From assembly GCA_937927795.1 (NCBI GenBank), contig CALBSF010000109.1, positions 1 to 13,423 of the forward strand: a stretch of 13,423 nucleotides of DNA, given 5' to 3'. The notes beneath the pieces were generated by a model. It saw only the letters and a program-made list of their open reading frames with translations, did not search any database and had not been told where the DNA came from. Positions 6,940 to 13,423 of this stretch are shown one piece after another (position 1 is the stretch's first letter; every line of letters begins with the position of its first letter). This DNA is from an uncultured Rickettsiales bacterium. GTDB taxonomy: Bacteria; Pseudomonadota; Alphaproteobacteria; Rickettsiales; UBA1997. A program made the position numbers and the translations under genes.

Positions 6940-7332
6940 TTAGTCGGTTACTAATTCAAAATGTGGTAAGTCGTAAAAGTTTTGATCTTTTAGATCGTTA
7001 TCAGAATCCCAATCGCCGCCCCAGCGAATTTTGATGTTCAGCATTTGAGCAATTCCTTGAACTCGTCCGGCAAAGTGGTAAAATCTATTTTTGTCATTCC
7101 AATCAATTGGCCATGGCGCAACATCAACTGCGAGCGATGGTGTTTTGTTATGCATGCCGCCAGATTTTATTTTTGATTTGCCGGCGTTGAATGCTTTTAA
7201 CTGATCTTCATCTGATCTGTGACCTTCGATGATGGTGCAGTCGTAATGCTTAATCACTTCGTTGAAGAGCTTCTGTAAATCTGGGTGGCAAGTTGATAAT
7301 TTTGCTAATGAATCTTTTCCGAATTGCGGCAT
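6940..7332 (-). CDS. Phage endolysin, M15-family (VanY/L-alanyl-D-glutamate type) peptidase
   Basis: This protein of about 130 residues should cut the peptide stems of peptidoglycan during lysis. The zinc ligands can be read as H61 and D70 (within GGMHNKTPSLAVDVAP) and H124 in LPHFEL, with D121 as likely catalytic acid three residues before it. The segment FGKDSLAKLSTCHPDLQKLF followed by IEGHRS is typical of phage M15 endolysins. No signal peptide is seen, so export through a holin is expected. I favour ATG 7332 (MPQFGK...), which matches the usual family N-terminus and starts 7 nt after the upstream stop. A TTG at 7365 would add 11 residues and overlap the upstream gene. The ribosome site is weak either way. 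Confidence 0.88.
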   Translation of the reverse strand: MPQFGKDSLAKLSTCHPDLQKLFNEVIKHYDCTIIEGHRSDEDQLKAFNAGKSKIKSGGMHNKTPSLAVDVAPWPIDWNDKNRFYHFAGRVQGIAQMLNIKIRWGGDWDSDNDLKDQNFYDLPHFELVTD

Positions 7333-7339
7333 AAATTTT

Positions 7340-7636
7340 TTATTTGAGTTTGATATGATCGCCAAGAAGAGAAATGAATCCGGCGGTTAAAATGGTTACG
7401 AAGCCGATTACGATGCACTTAACCAAAATTCTGAAGCTGTCCTTCTTCGCCATGCGAAATGCCTTTAGAAGCTCACGCAAATCGCGGATATCGGTTGGTG
7501 CATTTTCATCGTGAAGGCCAAGTTCATTTAAAGCTTTTTTTGCCCCCTCCTTGGAAGCATGTTCAAGCAGTAATTCCAACTCGCATTTGGTGATGATGAA
7601 TTCTCCGTCGTCAGATTTTTTAATTTTACTCCACAT
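7340..7636 (-). CDS. DUF6127-like small membrane protein
   Basis: This 98-residue protein has a charged N-terminal region with a conserved-looking stretch (LLEHASKEGAKKALNELGL, then DIRDLRELLKAFRMAK at about 50-65) and one C-terminal membrane segment at about 71-90 (LVKCIVIGFVTILTAGFISL). I recall this pattern as DUF6127, seen in proteobacterial prophages between tail genes and lysis genes. No function is established that I know of. Its start overlaps the end of the D gene by 11 nt. Given position and topology, a role in lysis control (holin or antiholin partner) is a reasonable inference. Confidence 0.65.
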   Translation of the reverse strand: MWSKIKKSDDGEFIITKCELELLLEHASKEGAKKALNELGLHDENAPTDIRDLRELLKAFRMAKKDSFRILVKCIVIGFVTILTAGFISLLGDHIKLK

Positions 7637-8621
7637 CGGATAGTTTGATGATTGCGGTTACTTGAGTTGTGAATCCTTGATCACTGAGCGAATGATTAAC
7701 ACTTGTGATGATCCAGTTTTTGTTTTTGAGATATTTGATGTCGGTGAAAGTGATCTTGTTTTCGGCGCTGAGTTTTGGATTTCCTGTGGTAGAAAAATTT
7801 AAATTTTCTGCGCCGCGTTTGAATTCAGCGAGCTTTGCTTTTGCAGCGGCAAGCGCTCTGTCGGCGCTGACAAATTTATATCGCATTGTGTAAGCTGGAT
7901 CGCCAGTTCCGGCAAAAACATCTTCTTCTTTTCCGGTAGCAAAATTATGCCATTTGGCAATTACCTTGCCGAATTTTTCCATGTCGGAAACTCGCAATTT
8001 CCAATCAGAAATTTGTGTGGCAGAAAGTTTTGTTGTTGGCAATTCTTTGCCATTTTCTGAAACGCTGATGCCTCGGCGAAAGAATAACAATCTCCCCAAA
8101 GACAACTTGGCAAAAGCACCATAGCTTTGTGCCAGAGTGTTAAGAAAAGAGATGTCGCTTTCGTCAGTTTGATCTAAATGCGAGATGTAAATTTGTTTGA
8201 AATACTCATCTATCGCTGCCTTAAAACCATGGTTGTTGGCAATTGCTGTGATGATGCCAACCAGCGTGTAGCCATGCCAAGATTTGCTTTTTGGCGCTTT
8301 GATTTTTTTGCTTAAATTTTTGTCGAGAGTGTTGCTTGCCTTGCCAGTGATTCGCATTTGCAAAGGTGGTGATGAAACTTCGACATCATCAACAATGTAG
8401 CTTCCCATCTTGGTTAGAGGTTTGTCTTCATAACCAAGAGAAACTTCTAAAACAGCGCCACGCGGTGGGATTTCTAATTTCTCGTCACGATTATCCAGAA
8501 GAATTTCGCAAGTATCAGAAACTAAACCAGTTTCGTCAGTGACATTAATTGAAACCAACCTTTGTGCGATTAACGCTGTGACATCTTTCTTGTCGGCAGT
8601 AATTTTAAATGCGGGATTCAC
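7626..8621 (-). CDS. D: Phage late control D family protein (tail hub, P2 gpD-like)
   Basis: This 331-residue protein is a baseplate hub component of contractile tails, related in fold to T4 gp27, and sits at the tip around the tape measure end. It begins NPAFKITADKKDVTALI with VTDETGLVSDTCEI close after, and continues with PPRGAVLEVSLGY, as is typical of the family. The C-terminal half carries KFVSADRALAAAKAKLAEFKRG, also characteristic. I chose GTG 8621, which overlaps the X stop as GTGA and matches the 4-nt junctions elsewhere in the operon. TTG 8627 would add only two residues. Despite the 'late control' name, from P2 genetics, this is a structural protein. Confidence 0.93.
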   Translation of the reverse strand: MNPAFKITADKKDVTALIAQRLVSINVTDETGLVSDTCEILLDNRDEKLEIPPRGAVLEVSLGYEDKPLTKMGSYIVDDVEVSSPPLQMRITGKASNTLDKNLSKKIKAPKSKSWHGYTLVGIITAIANNHGFKAAIDEYFKQIYISHLDQTDESDISFLNTLAQSYGAFAKLSLGRLLFFRRGISVSENGKELPTTKLSATQISDWKLRVSDMEKFGKVIAKWHNFATGKEEDVFAGTGDPAYTMRYKFVSADRALAAAKAKLAEFKRGAENLNFSTTGNPKLSAENKITFTDIKYLKNKNWIITSVNHSLSDQGFTTQVTAIIKLSDVE

Positions 8622-8824
8622 GACCAAAGTTTAACGCTTTCTGTTTCTTCTGCTAAAGTTAAATCAGGTAAAATAATCTTTACTCCAGCGCTAAATATCG
8701 CGCCTAATTCTGCTAAATGACGATTGGCTTCTAAAACTTTTTCAACCACGTCAGTTGTGCTGCCATAATACTTCCAGCAGATCGAATCCAAAACATCGCC
8801 GTCTTTTGTGATGTAAGTGATCAT
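8618..8824 (-). CDS. X: Phage tail protein X (LysM-like)
   Basis: This 68-residue protein reads TKDGDVLDSICWKYYG, then VEKVLEANRHLAELG and a GVKIILPDL ending, the compact LysM-like pattern of P2-family tail protein X. It is thought to help assemble the hub by binding D or neighbouring tail components. It lies between U and D, and its ATG overlaps the U stop in ATGA. Confidence 0.92.
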   Translation of the reverse strand: MITYITKDGDVLDSICWKYYGSTTDVVEKVLEANRHLAELGAIFSAGVKIILPDLTLAEETESVKLWS

Positions 8825-9315
8825 ATTGCTTTAACGATGTTTTGAATAATTCCTTTTACTCCTGGTTTGGCATCTTCGCCATATCGCTTAAGGCTGATTG
8901 AAAATTCAATTTTAAGTGGTGCGCCATCTTTCATAAACACGCTTTGATTTTCTGAAATTTTTACGATGCACCATTTGCCAAAAGCGTTACCATTTCCTGA
9001 AATTAAAAACAGCGGCTTGCCAATTCCTGCTTCAGCGCGCATCAATGTCACCTGACGAAGTCCGCCTTTAAAGTGCGGATAAATCACGCCATCAAGATCA
9101 ATGGTTTCAACGCCAAAACCAGTGAATTGCAAAGCTGGATCAGCGCCAATTCTATTAACTTCCTGCCAGCGATATTCGCTTTGTCTTTTTAGACTTTGGA
9201 AAGCGGCAGAGCTGATTGCGAAACGATAAGCACCAAGAATCATCATCATGCTGATTCCAAGCGCGCTGTTTAGATTCAGCTTGCCGCCAAGGTTTTTAAA
9301 GGAATCGAAAATCAT
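8821..9315 (-). CDS. U: Phage tail protein U (P2 gpU-like)
   Basis: This 164-residue protein has the gpU hallmarks: MMMILGAYRFAISSAAFQSL at about 23-42, EYRW soon after, DPALQFTGFG, and VIYPHFKGG, ending with EFSISLKRYG. GpU family proteins are needed for contractile tail assembly and are placed at the tail ends. The ATG at 9315 gives about 22 residues before the usual family start at MMMILG. I kept it because it overlaps the tape measure stop in ATGA. A start at the internal methionines is possible. Confidence 0.92.
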   Translation of the reverse strand: MIFDSFKNLGGKLNLNSALGISMMMILGAYRFAISSAAFQSLKRQSEYRWQEVNRIGADPALQFTGFGVETIDLDGVIYPHFKGGLRQVTLMRAEAGIGKPLFLISGNGNAFGKWCIVKISENQSVFMKDGAPLKIEFSISLKRYGEDAKPGVKGIIQNIVKAI

Positions 9316-11636
9316 TGATCGTAATTTAAAGCGAGTTTTCTTGCGGATAATTTTCTAAAAGTTTCATCAATGGCGATGCGCACCTGATCAGCGATTTTTT
9401 TCTCATCCATATTGCCACCAGCATTGATGGTGATTGGTGCAGAAATTGAAATTTGCTGTGCTCCATTCCCACTTGGTGAAGATGGAATGTTTGGCATTTC
9501 AAAAGATGGAATTTTGCCAATATCGCTTTTGTTTGATTCAAGATTGCTAACAACATTTCCAACTGCCCCAGAGTTTGGATTTTTTGCATCAGAACTTCCT
9601 GCGACAAAATTCCACGCTTTTCCCGCAACATTTGTGATTGAGCCAACAACTGATTTGAGTGGTTCAACTAACTTCATCACCCAGTCAAAAGCGCTTTTCA
9701 CCCAGCCAACAATTCCGCTAAAAATATTCTTAAAAAATTCTCCAACGGGAGTCCAATTTTTAATCAGTAAAGTTGCAGCAAGAGCGATTCCTGCAATTAT
9801 GAGTCCGATTGGATTCGAGATGAGCGCAACACTCATAACACGAATTGCTGTGGTAACTGCAGGCATTGCGATTGCGGCAAATGTGAGTGCGGTTCTAAAA
9901 GCAAGAACAGCCCCTTGCATTGCCAAAAATCCGCCGCGCAAAAATGTGAAGGCATAACCAAGAGCAATTGATGCGACCTTAAATCCGATCAATGCAGTAA
10001 TTGTTAAACCGATATATTTTGTCACCACTGGAAACCTTTCTGCTAAAGCACTGACTTTGCTGGCAAATGCTGCTGTGCCGTTTGCTGCTGCCGTTAATGT
10101 TGGAAGAAGTGTGTTACCAAGAGAAATTCCAACTGATTCAATTGCCGATTCAAATTCTTTGAATGAGCCGATAGTAGTGTTTTGCAATCTCTCTGCCATT
10201 TTTTTGGCAGTGCCATCGGCGTTATTAATCTTGTTTAAAACTTCATCAACAGAGCCAGTTTCAAAACCTTTAAAAATTGCGAGCGCTCCCGATGTTGAAT
10301 AAGTGCCAAAAATATCTTTGATAACTCCGAGTTTTTGATCATCAGAAAGATTCTTGGTTGCCTTGTGAATATCGCGCAAAATATCGACCATTCCACGCAT
10401 TTTGCCTTTGTCAAAAATCTTCACATTAAGGCTTTTAAGGCGGTTCTGAGCAAGCAGCGCTTCCTTGGCAACATCAGGCATTTCTTCTGCGGAGATTTTC
10501 ATTTCATCACGCATTTTACCAAGTGCTTTTGCACCAGCTTTTGCAGGAGCAGCAAGGCGTAAATATGCCGACCTTAACATGGTTCCTGCCATGGTTGCTT
10601 GAATCCCAGCATTACTTAAAACACCGGCAAGCGCTGTAGTTTCTTGCAAGCTTCCACCAACTGCCGCTGCTGCAGGTGCAACGAATTTCATCGTTTCACC
10701 AAGCATTTTGACATCGGTATTGGTAGCAATTGCAGCTTGCGCTAAAACATCTGCTGCTTCACCAGCTTGTTCAGCTTTCATCGCAAAGCCATTTAGAATG
10801 TTTGAAACAATCTCTGCTGATTGCGCCAACTCCATATTATCGGCAATTGCCAAATTTAAAATTGCTGGAGTTGCCGCTAAAATCTGATTGGTGTTAAAAC
10901 CAGCCATGCCCAAGAATTTCATCGCATCAGCAGCTTGCGCGGAAGTGTATTGCGTTGTTGCGCCAAGCTCTCTGGCTTTTGCAGTTAGCTTTTTAAAGCC
11001 TTCAGAGTTTGCCGCTTCTTCGGTAACAGCGCCGACTTGCGCCATCGCAAATTCAAAATCTACGGCTGGTTTTATTGCGGCATAAAGCGAGCTTCCCAAC
11101 GCAACCGCATCAACCATTTGTGCGCGATAATTAGCGCGGTTACTTAGGTTTTGTGATTTGGCATCAGCGTTGGCTTGAAGAGCTGCCTGTCTCTTTTTTA
11201 AAGTTTCGAGAGTTTTTCCAAGGGATGCTTGTTGTTGGTTTAGATTTTTAAAATCAACGCCAGCAGCACTTAAGGCTTTGCCCATTTCACGAGTAGCTTG
11301 TGCTGACTCCATGAAAGCGGTTCTTGTTTTTTGCGCCGCTACTTCTGCCTTGCGAAAATTATTCTGAAGCTCTTTTGACGGCTTATCAGTTTTGCTGATT
11401 TCTGCGCTTAAAAGATTCAGTTTTTGTTTTGCGTCTTGATAAGCGAGAGAGGCTTCTTTGGTGGCGCGGGAAGATTTTCTAAAAGCCTCAATTTCAGCTG
11501 CTTTGTCATTAACTTTTTTGATCGCATCACCAAGTGCTGCAAGCTGTTTGTTAGCTCCACTGAAAGAATCTCGGAAAGACTTTCCCAAATCAGCACCGAT
11601 TAAAATCGATACGGCAGCGTGAGTTGAGTTGGTCAT
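9312..11636 (-). CDS. T: Phage tail tape measure protein (P2 gpT-like)
   Basis: This 774-residue protein sets tail length and occupies the tail lumen until DNA ejection. Residues about 30-190 are charged, helical and probably coiled coil. Residues about 195-410 are a phage-minor-tail/tape measure core (AREGLATT-like segment ARELGATTQYTSAQAADAM, with MAGFNTNQILAATP). A strongly hydrophobic section lies at about 539-625 (such as AIAMPAVTTAIRVMSVALI), as expected for a protein that inserts into a membrane during ejection. The C-terminus is a low-complexity linker and a helical end. P2 T is about 815 residues, so a tail of similar length is likely. The ATG overlaps the E' stop in ATGA. Confidence 0.95.
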   Translation of the reverse strand: MTNSTHAAVSILIGADLGKSFRDSFSGANKQLAALGDAIKKVNDKAAEIEAFRKSSRATKEASLAYQDAKQKLNLLSAEISKTDKPSKELQNNFRKAEVAAQKTRTAFMESAQATREMGKALSAAGVDFKNLNQQQASLGKTLETLKKRQAALQANADAKSQNLSNRANYRAQMVDAVALGSSLYAAIKPAVDFEFAMAQVGAVTEEAANSEGFKKLTAKARELGATTQYTSAQAADAMKFLGMAGFNTNQILAATPAILNLAIADNMELAQSAEIVSNILNGFAMKAEQAGEAADVLAQAAIATNTDVKMLGETMKFVAPAAAAVGGSLQETTALAGVLSNAGIQATMAGTMLRSAYLRLAAPAKAGAKALGKMRDEMKISAEEMPDVAKEALLAQNRLKSLNVKIFDKGKMRGMVDILRDIHKATKNLSDDQKLGVIKDIFGTYSTSGALAIFKGFETGSVDEVLNKINNADGTAKKMAERLQNTTIGSFKEFESAIESVGISLGNTLLPTLTAAANGTAAFASKVSALAERFPVVTKYIGLTITALIGFKVASIALGYAFTFLRGGFLAMQGAVLAFRTALTFAAIAMPAVTTAIRVMSVALISNPIGLIIAGIALAATLLIKNWTPVGEFFKNIFSGIVGWVKSAFDWVMKLVEPLKSVVGSITNVAGKAWNFVAGSSDAKNPNSGAVGNVVSNLESNKSDIGKIPSFEMPNIPSSPSGNGAQQISISAPITINAGGNMDEKKIADQVRIAIDETFRKLSARKLALNYDQ

Positions 11637-12024
11637 GTTTTTATTTCGGAGTATTCTTTTTGAACATCAATTGCGGCATCAAAGAAGAGAGAAAAATCTT
11701 CCTCCGTCATTTCTGAAATTTCGGAAAGTTGCCAGTTGGTTATTTTTGAGAGGATGATGATTGCGCTGATGACATCTCCTCGGAATTGAAAAAACCCAAA
11801 TACACCTTTTGCAGATTTGAGTAATCAGCTTCGTCAAGTTCTTCAATTACCTTTGGTTCTACTTCACAAAGATTGGCAAAAAGCCTGATTTCTTTTTCTT
11901 CGTCAGAGGCAGTTTTCATTTTGGCAACCAAAAGACGATCTTTGATTTTTGAGCGTCTCATACTCAATTTGTCGTAAGACTGACCGGTGACTTCCACCGG
12001 ATATTTTAATTCAATGTTTTCCAT
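11633..12024 (-). CDS. E': Tail assembly chaperone E-E' fusion made by -1 frameshift
   Basis: A -1 shift at the heptamer TTTTTTC (11794 to 11788) joins the first 79 residues of E to a 51-residue extension that has no stop until TGA at 11635-11633, giving about 130 residues (P2 E+E' is about 142). The extension contains ITNWQLSEISEMTEEDFSLF, matching the tryptophan-centred pattern of P2 E'/GpE proteins. It has no start codon of its own at the right place. Its stop overlaps the tape measure start in ATGA, which fits a translated frame. The pair would act as chaperones for the tape measure protein during tube assembly and is not expected in virions. Confidence 0.85.
11740..12024 (-). CDS. E: Phage tail assembly protein E (unshifted product)
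   Basis: This 94-residue protein is the 0-frame product of the tail assembly chaperone gene. It carries a P2 E-like opening, IELKYPVEVTGQSYDKLSMR, and an acidic middle (EVEPKVIEELDEADY). It ends in a serine-rich tail (SSAQSSSSQK) that looks like untuned sequence behind the frameshift site. Most ribosomes would make this form. The ATG at 12024 lies 17 nt after the tube gene stop, with a weak AAGAA ribosome site. Confidence 0.88.
   Translation of the reverse strand: MENIELKYPVEVTGQSYDKLSMRRSKIKDRLLVAKMKTASDEEKEIRLFANLCEVEPKVIEELDEADYSNLQKVYLGFFNSEEMSSAQSSSSQK
11788..11794 (-). promoter_or_regulatory. Programmed -1 frameshift slippery heptamer T TTT TTC
   Basis: Read on the - strand the heptamer is in phase with E codons 78-79 (Phe-Phe), fitting the X XXY YYZ rule. 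P2 uses the close relative T TTT TTG at the same place. A Shine-Dalgarno-like AAGGTG (11808-11803) lies 8 nt before it, a spacing that could stimulate backward slippage as in dnaX. The heptamer is seen; the stimulatory role is inference. Confidence 0.82.
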
Positions 12025-12041
12025 ATTCTTAAAAATTTAGA

Positions 12042-12542
12042 TTAAATTCCGAGGGCCTTGCGAACATCAACCAGCTTGTCCTGGCCACCAATTTTTCTAG
12101 TCATGTTGTCGATATCGATTTCGATTAATTGCTGACCATCAATTTCAAGGGAGTAATAGCGGCAAGCGATAGTACATTGCAGCGTTCCTTTTTCTCCTGC
12201 TGACATTTTTCCCATGTCCATTTCGGTATACATGCCACGCAGTTTGATGATGATTGCAGAAACTGTGGTGTCGTTTTGGATAGCACCGCGAAGCGTTACC
12301 TGAACAGCATTTCCAGCAACCAGACCAAACTGTTTCAAAACATCTTTGTCGTATTCAAGAAGCGTAAATGAGCCTTCAAGCTTTTCGACACCCATATCAA
12401 CCATAACCGGAGAGTCCATACCACCGGCACGGAACTCTTCAGTTTTGATGTTTAATTTTGGCGGATTTACTTCTTCAACTTTGCCAACATAGCCACGGCC
12501 ATCAATGAACAAATTGAAGTTCTTTAAAATTTTAGGAATCAT
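12042..12542 (-). CDS. FII: Phage major tail tube protein (P2 FII-like)
   Basis: This 166-residue protein forms the inner tube of the contractile tail by stacking in rings on the tape measure. The sequence MIPKILKNFNLFIDGRGYVG, then EVNPPKLNIKTEEFRAGGMD, and later AEKGTL-like GEKGTLQCTIACRYYSLEI is characteristic of FII proteins, and the length is normal. An AAAAGGT ribosome site lies about 9 nt before the ATG at 12542. It follows the sheath gene directly, as in P2. A weak ribosome site before the next gene suggests lower output of E. Confidence 0.95.
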   Translation of the reverse strand: MIPKILKNFNLFIDGRGYVGKVEEVNPPKLNIKTEEFRAGGMDSPVMVDMGVEKLEGSFTLLEYDKDVLKQFGLVAGNAVQVTLRGAIQNDTTVSAIIIKLRGMYTEMDMGKMSAGEKGTLQCTIACRYYSLEIDGQQLIEIDIDNMTRKIGGQDKLVDVRKALGI

Positions 12543-12556
12543 ATTTTTTTACCTTT

Positions 12557-13423
12557 TTAGTTACTGAAAAGTTCCACGAGATATTCATCCGTCATTCTTG
12601 AACGGAAGGTGATATGCTCGGCTGGATAAGGTGGGGTAAAGTCAAAATCGAAAGTGACTTTGCCTTGAGCAATCTGAGATGGCGTGTTTAATTCAGGATT
12701 GATGAAAGCCTTGCCATCAATGATTGCCTGAATGCTCTTTAGGTAGCGCAGATAATTGTTAACGCCTTCAAGAACATCATCGATGTAAGTTTTGGTGATA
12801 TTTCTATCCACCGCCCAGAGGTGAGCTTTAAGAAGCGAATCATTAATCATGTCAGCCGTTCTTCTGGTTTGCAGAAATATCCATTTTGCATCAGCAGAAA
12901 CTGTTCTGTTACCCCATAGTCTGAAACCATCTTGCTGAATGATTGTGGCAATGCCGTGTTCATTTAGGAAGTTTGCGGTGCAGTTGGTGTCGCCAAGGGC
13001 AAAATCAACTGGCTTAGAAGTTCCGACAATGCCGCCCATAACCATGTTTGATGGAGACCACCAAAAACCGCGCTCATTATCAGATTTGGCAATAAGCCCC
13101 GCGATACATGATGAGGAAGGTTTTTCAACGATTGTGTTGTTAGCAGTGTTTAAAACTTTTACCCAAGGAAACGCCGGATAAATTCTTGCGCTGCCCCAAT
13201 CGCTGGCATAATTAATCGCATCAGTTTTATTAGTATTTGGGCAGTCAGCGATGATGATTGCTCTCAAAGTTTCTGCTACAGTCAGCAACTCAGCAACAAC
13301 TGGATTTGCGGTTGGCTCATCATCTTCATCTAAAGGAGTTTGATGGGTAAAGCCTGGTGCAATCAAAATTCGTGGCTGAACTTTAACTTCAGAATTTGCA
13401 GCAAGAAGTCCTGAAACGCCTGT
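12557..13423 (-). CDS. FI: Phage tail sheath protein (P2 FI-like), N-terminus beyond window
   Basis: The open frame runs off the right edge, so 288 residues are visible and about 100 N-terminal residues are missing if the protein is P2-sized (396). The protein polymerises around the tube and contracts to drive it through the cell envelope. Characteristic segments are GFRLWGNRTVSADAKWIF (about 167-184 of the visible part), RRTADMINDSLL, HLWAVDRNITKTYIDDV, and the C-terminal PELNTPSQIAQGKVTFDFDF with PPYPAEHITF. A TTG at 13366 is only an internal codon. This is the first tail gene of the visible run. Confidence 0.95.
   Translation of the reverse strand, partial: TGVSGLLAANSEVKVQPRILIAPGFTHQTPLDEDDEPTANPVVAELLTVAETLRAIIIADCPNTNKTDAINYASDWGSARIYPAFPWVKVLNTANNTIVEKPSSSCIAGLIAKSDNERGFWWSPSNMVMGGIVGTSKPVDFALGDTNCTANFLNEHGIATIIQQDGFRLWGNRTVSADAKWIFLQTRRTADMINDSLLKAHLWAVDRNITKTYIDDVLEGVNNYLRYLKSIQAIIDGKAFINPELNTPSQIAQGKVTFDFDFTPPYPAEHITFRSRMTDEYLVELFSN

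Noticed and set aside
7333..7365. TTG start of the endolysin at 7365
   Set aside because: It overlaps the upstream gene by 26 nt. The added residues are not family-like, whereas ATG 7332 gives the usual N-terminus.
9326..9667. 113-codon - strand frame overlapping the tape measure 3' end
   Set aside because: It is an alternative frame of the tape measure gene, with odd composition (many Q, L and S) and no ribosome site.
9412..9957. 181-codon open frame on the + strand opposite the tape measure gene
   Set aside because: It is antisense to a clear tape measure protein with conserved segments. It has no recognisable domain, and long antisense frames are common opposite this codon usage.
37..13423. 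CRISPR array, tRNA, insertion sequence or att site
   Set aside because: No regularly spaced repeats, tRNA cloverleaf, transposase gene or flanking direct repeats were seen by eye. A tRNAscan or repeat search could overturn this.

Overview
The window looks like one end of a draft contig from a low-GC Gram-negative bacterium. The first 36 bases are Illumina adapter sequence, not genome. The Gram-negative call rests on an inner/outer-membrane spanin pair. An alphaproteobacterium is my best guess, because the P2-like tail set with an X-type protein after U, the DUF6127-like membrane protein and the M15 endolysin is a combination I associate with alphaproteobacterial prophages. That taxonomic guess is weak. 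The standard code is used, with TGA as a real stop.

Positions 37-5964 (+ strand) hold a compact restriction-type defence operon. It contains the C-terminal end of a probable SNF2-type helicase (cut by the contig end), a beta-class adenine methyltransferase (Mod), a type III restriction-like helicase-nuclease (Res), and a DUF4268 protein with an N-terminal PD-(D/E)XK-like nuclease motif. Gaps between genes are 1 to 10 nt. A strong 10-bp perfect hairpin sits at the mod-res junction. This is the best candidate for an unusual multi-gene system: a type III-like core flanked by a second helicase and a second nuclease-like protein.

Positions 13423-5961 (- strand) hold part of a P2-like contractile-tail prophage, read right to left: tail sheath FI (cut by the window edge), tube FII, tail assembly chaperone E with a programmed -1 frameshift to E', tape measure T, then U, X and D. 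A lysis cassette follows: a DUF6127-like membrane protein, an M15 endolysin, a two-TM holin candidate, and nested Rz/Rz1-type spanins. The series ends in an unrecognised 106-residue protein. Many junctions are 4-nt start/stop overlaps, so the module is probably translationally coupled.

The two blocks meet tail to tail, their stop codons overlapping in TTAA at 5961-5964, with no clear intrinsic terminator between them. The defence operon may be cargo at the distal end of the prophage late operon, or the prophage may end against a host defence locus. The window alone cannot decide. There is no gene-free stretch over 300 nt; the largest gap is 85 nt (6282-6366). I found no tRNA, rRNA, CRISPR array, insertion sequence or recognisable att site.
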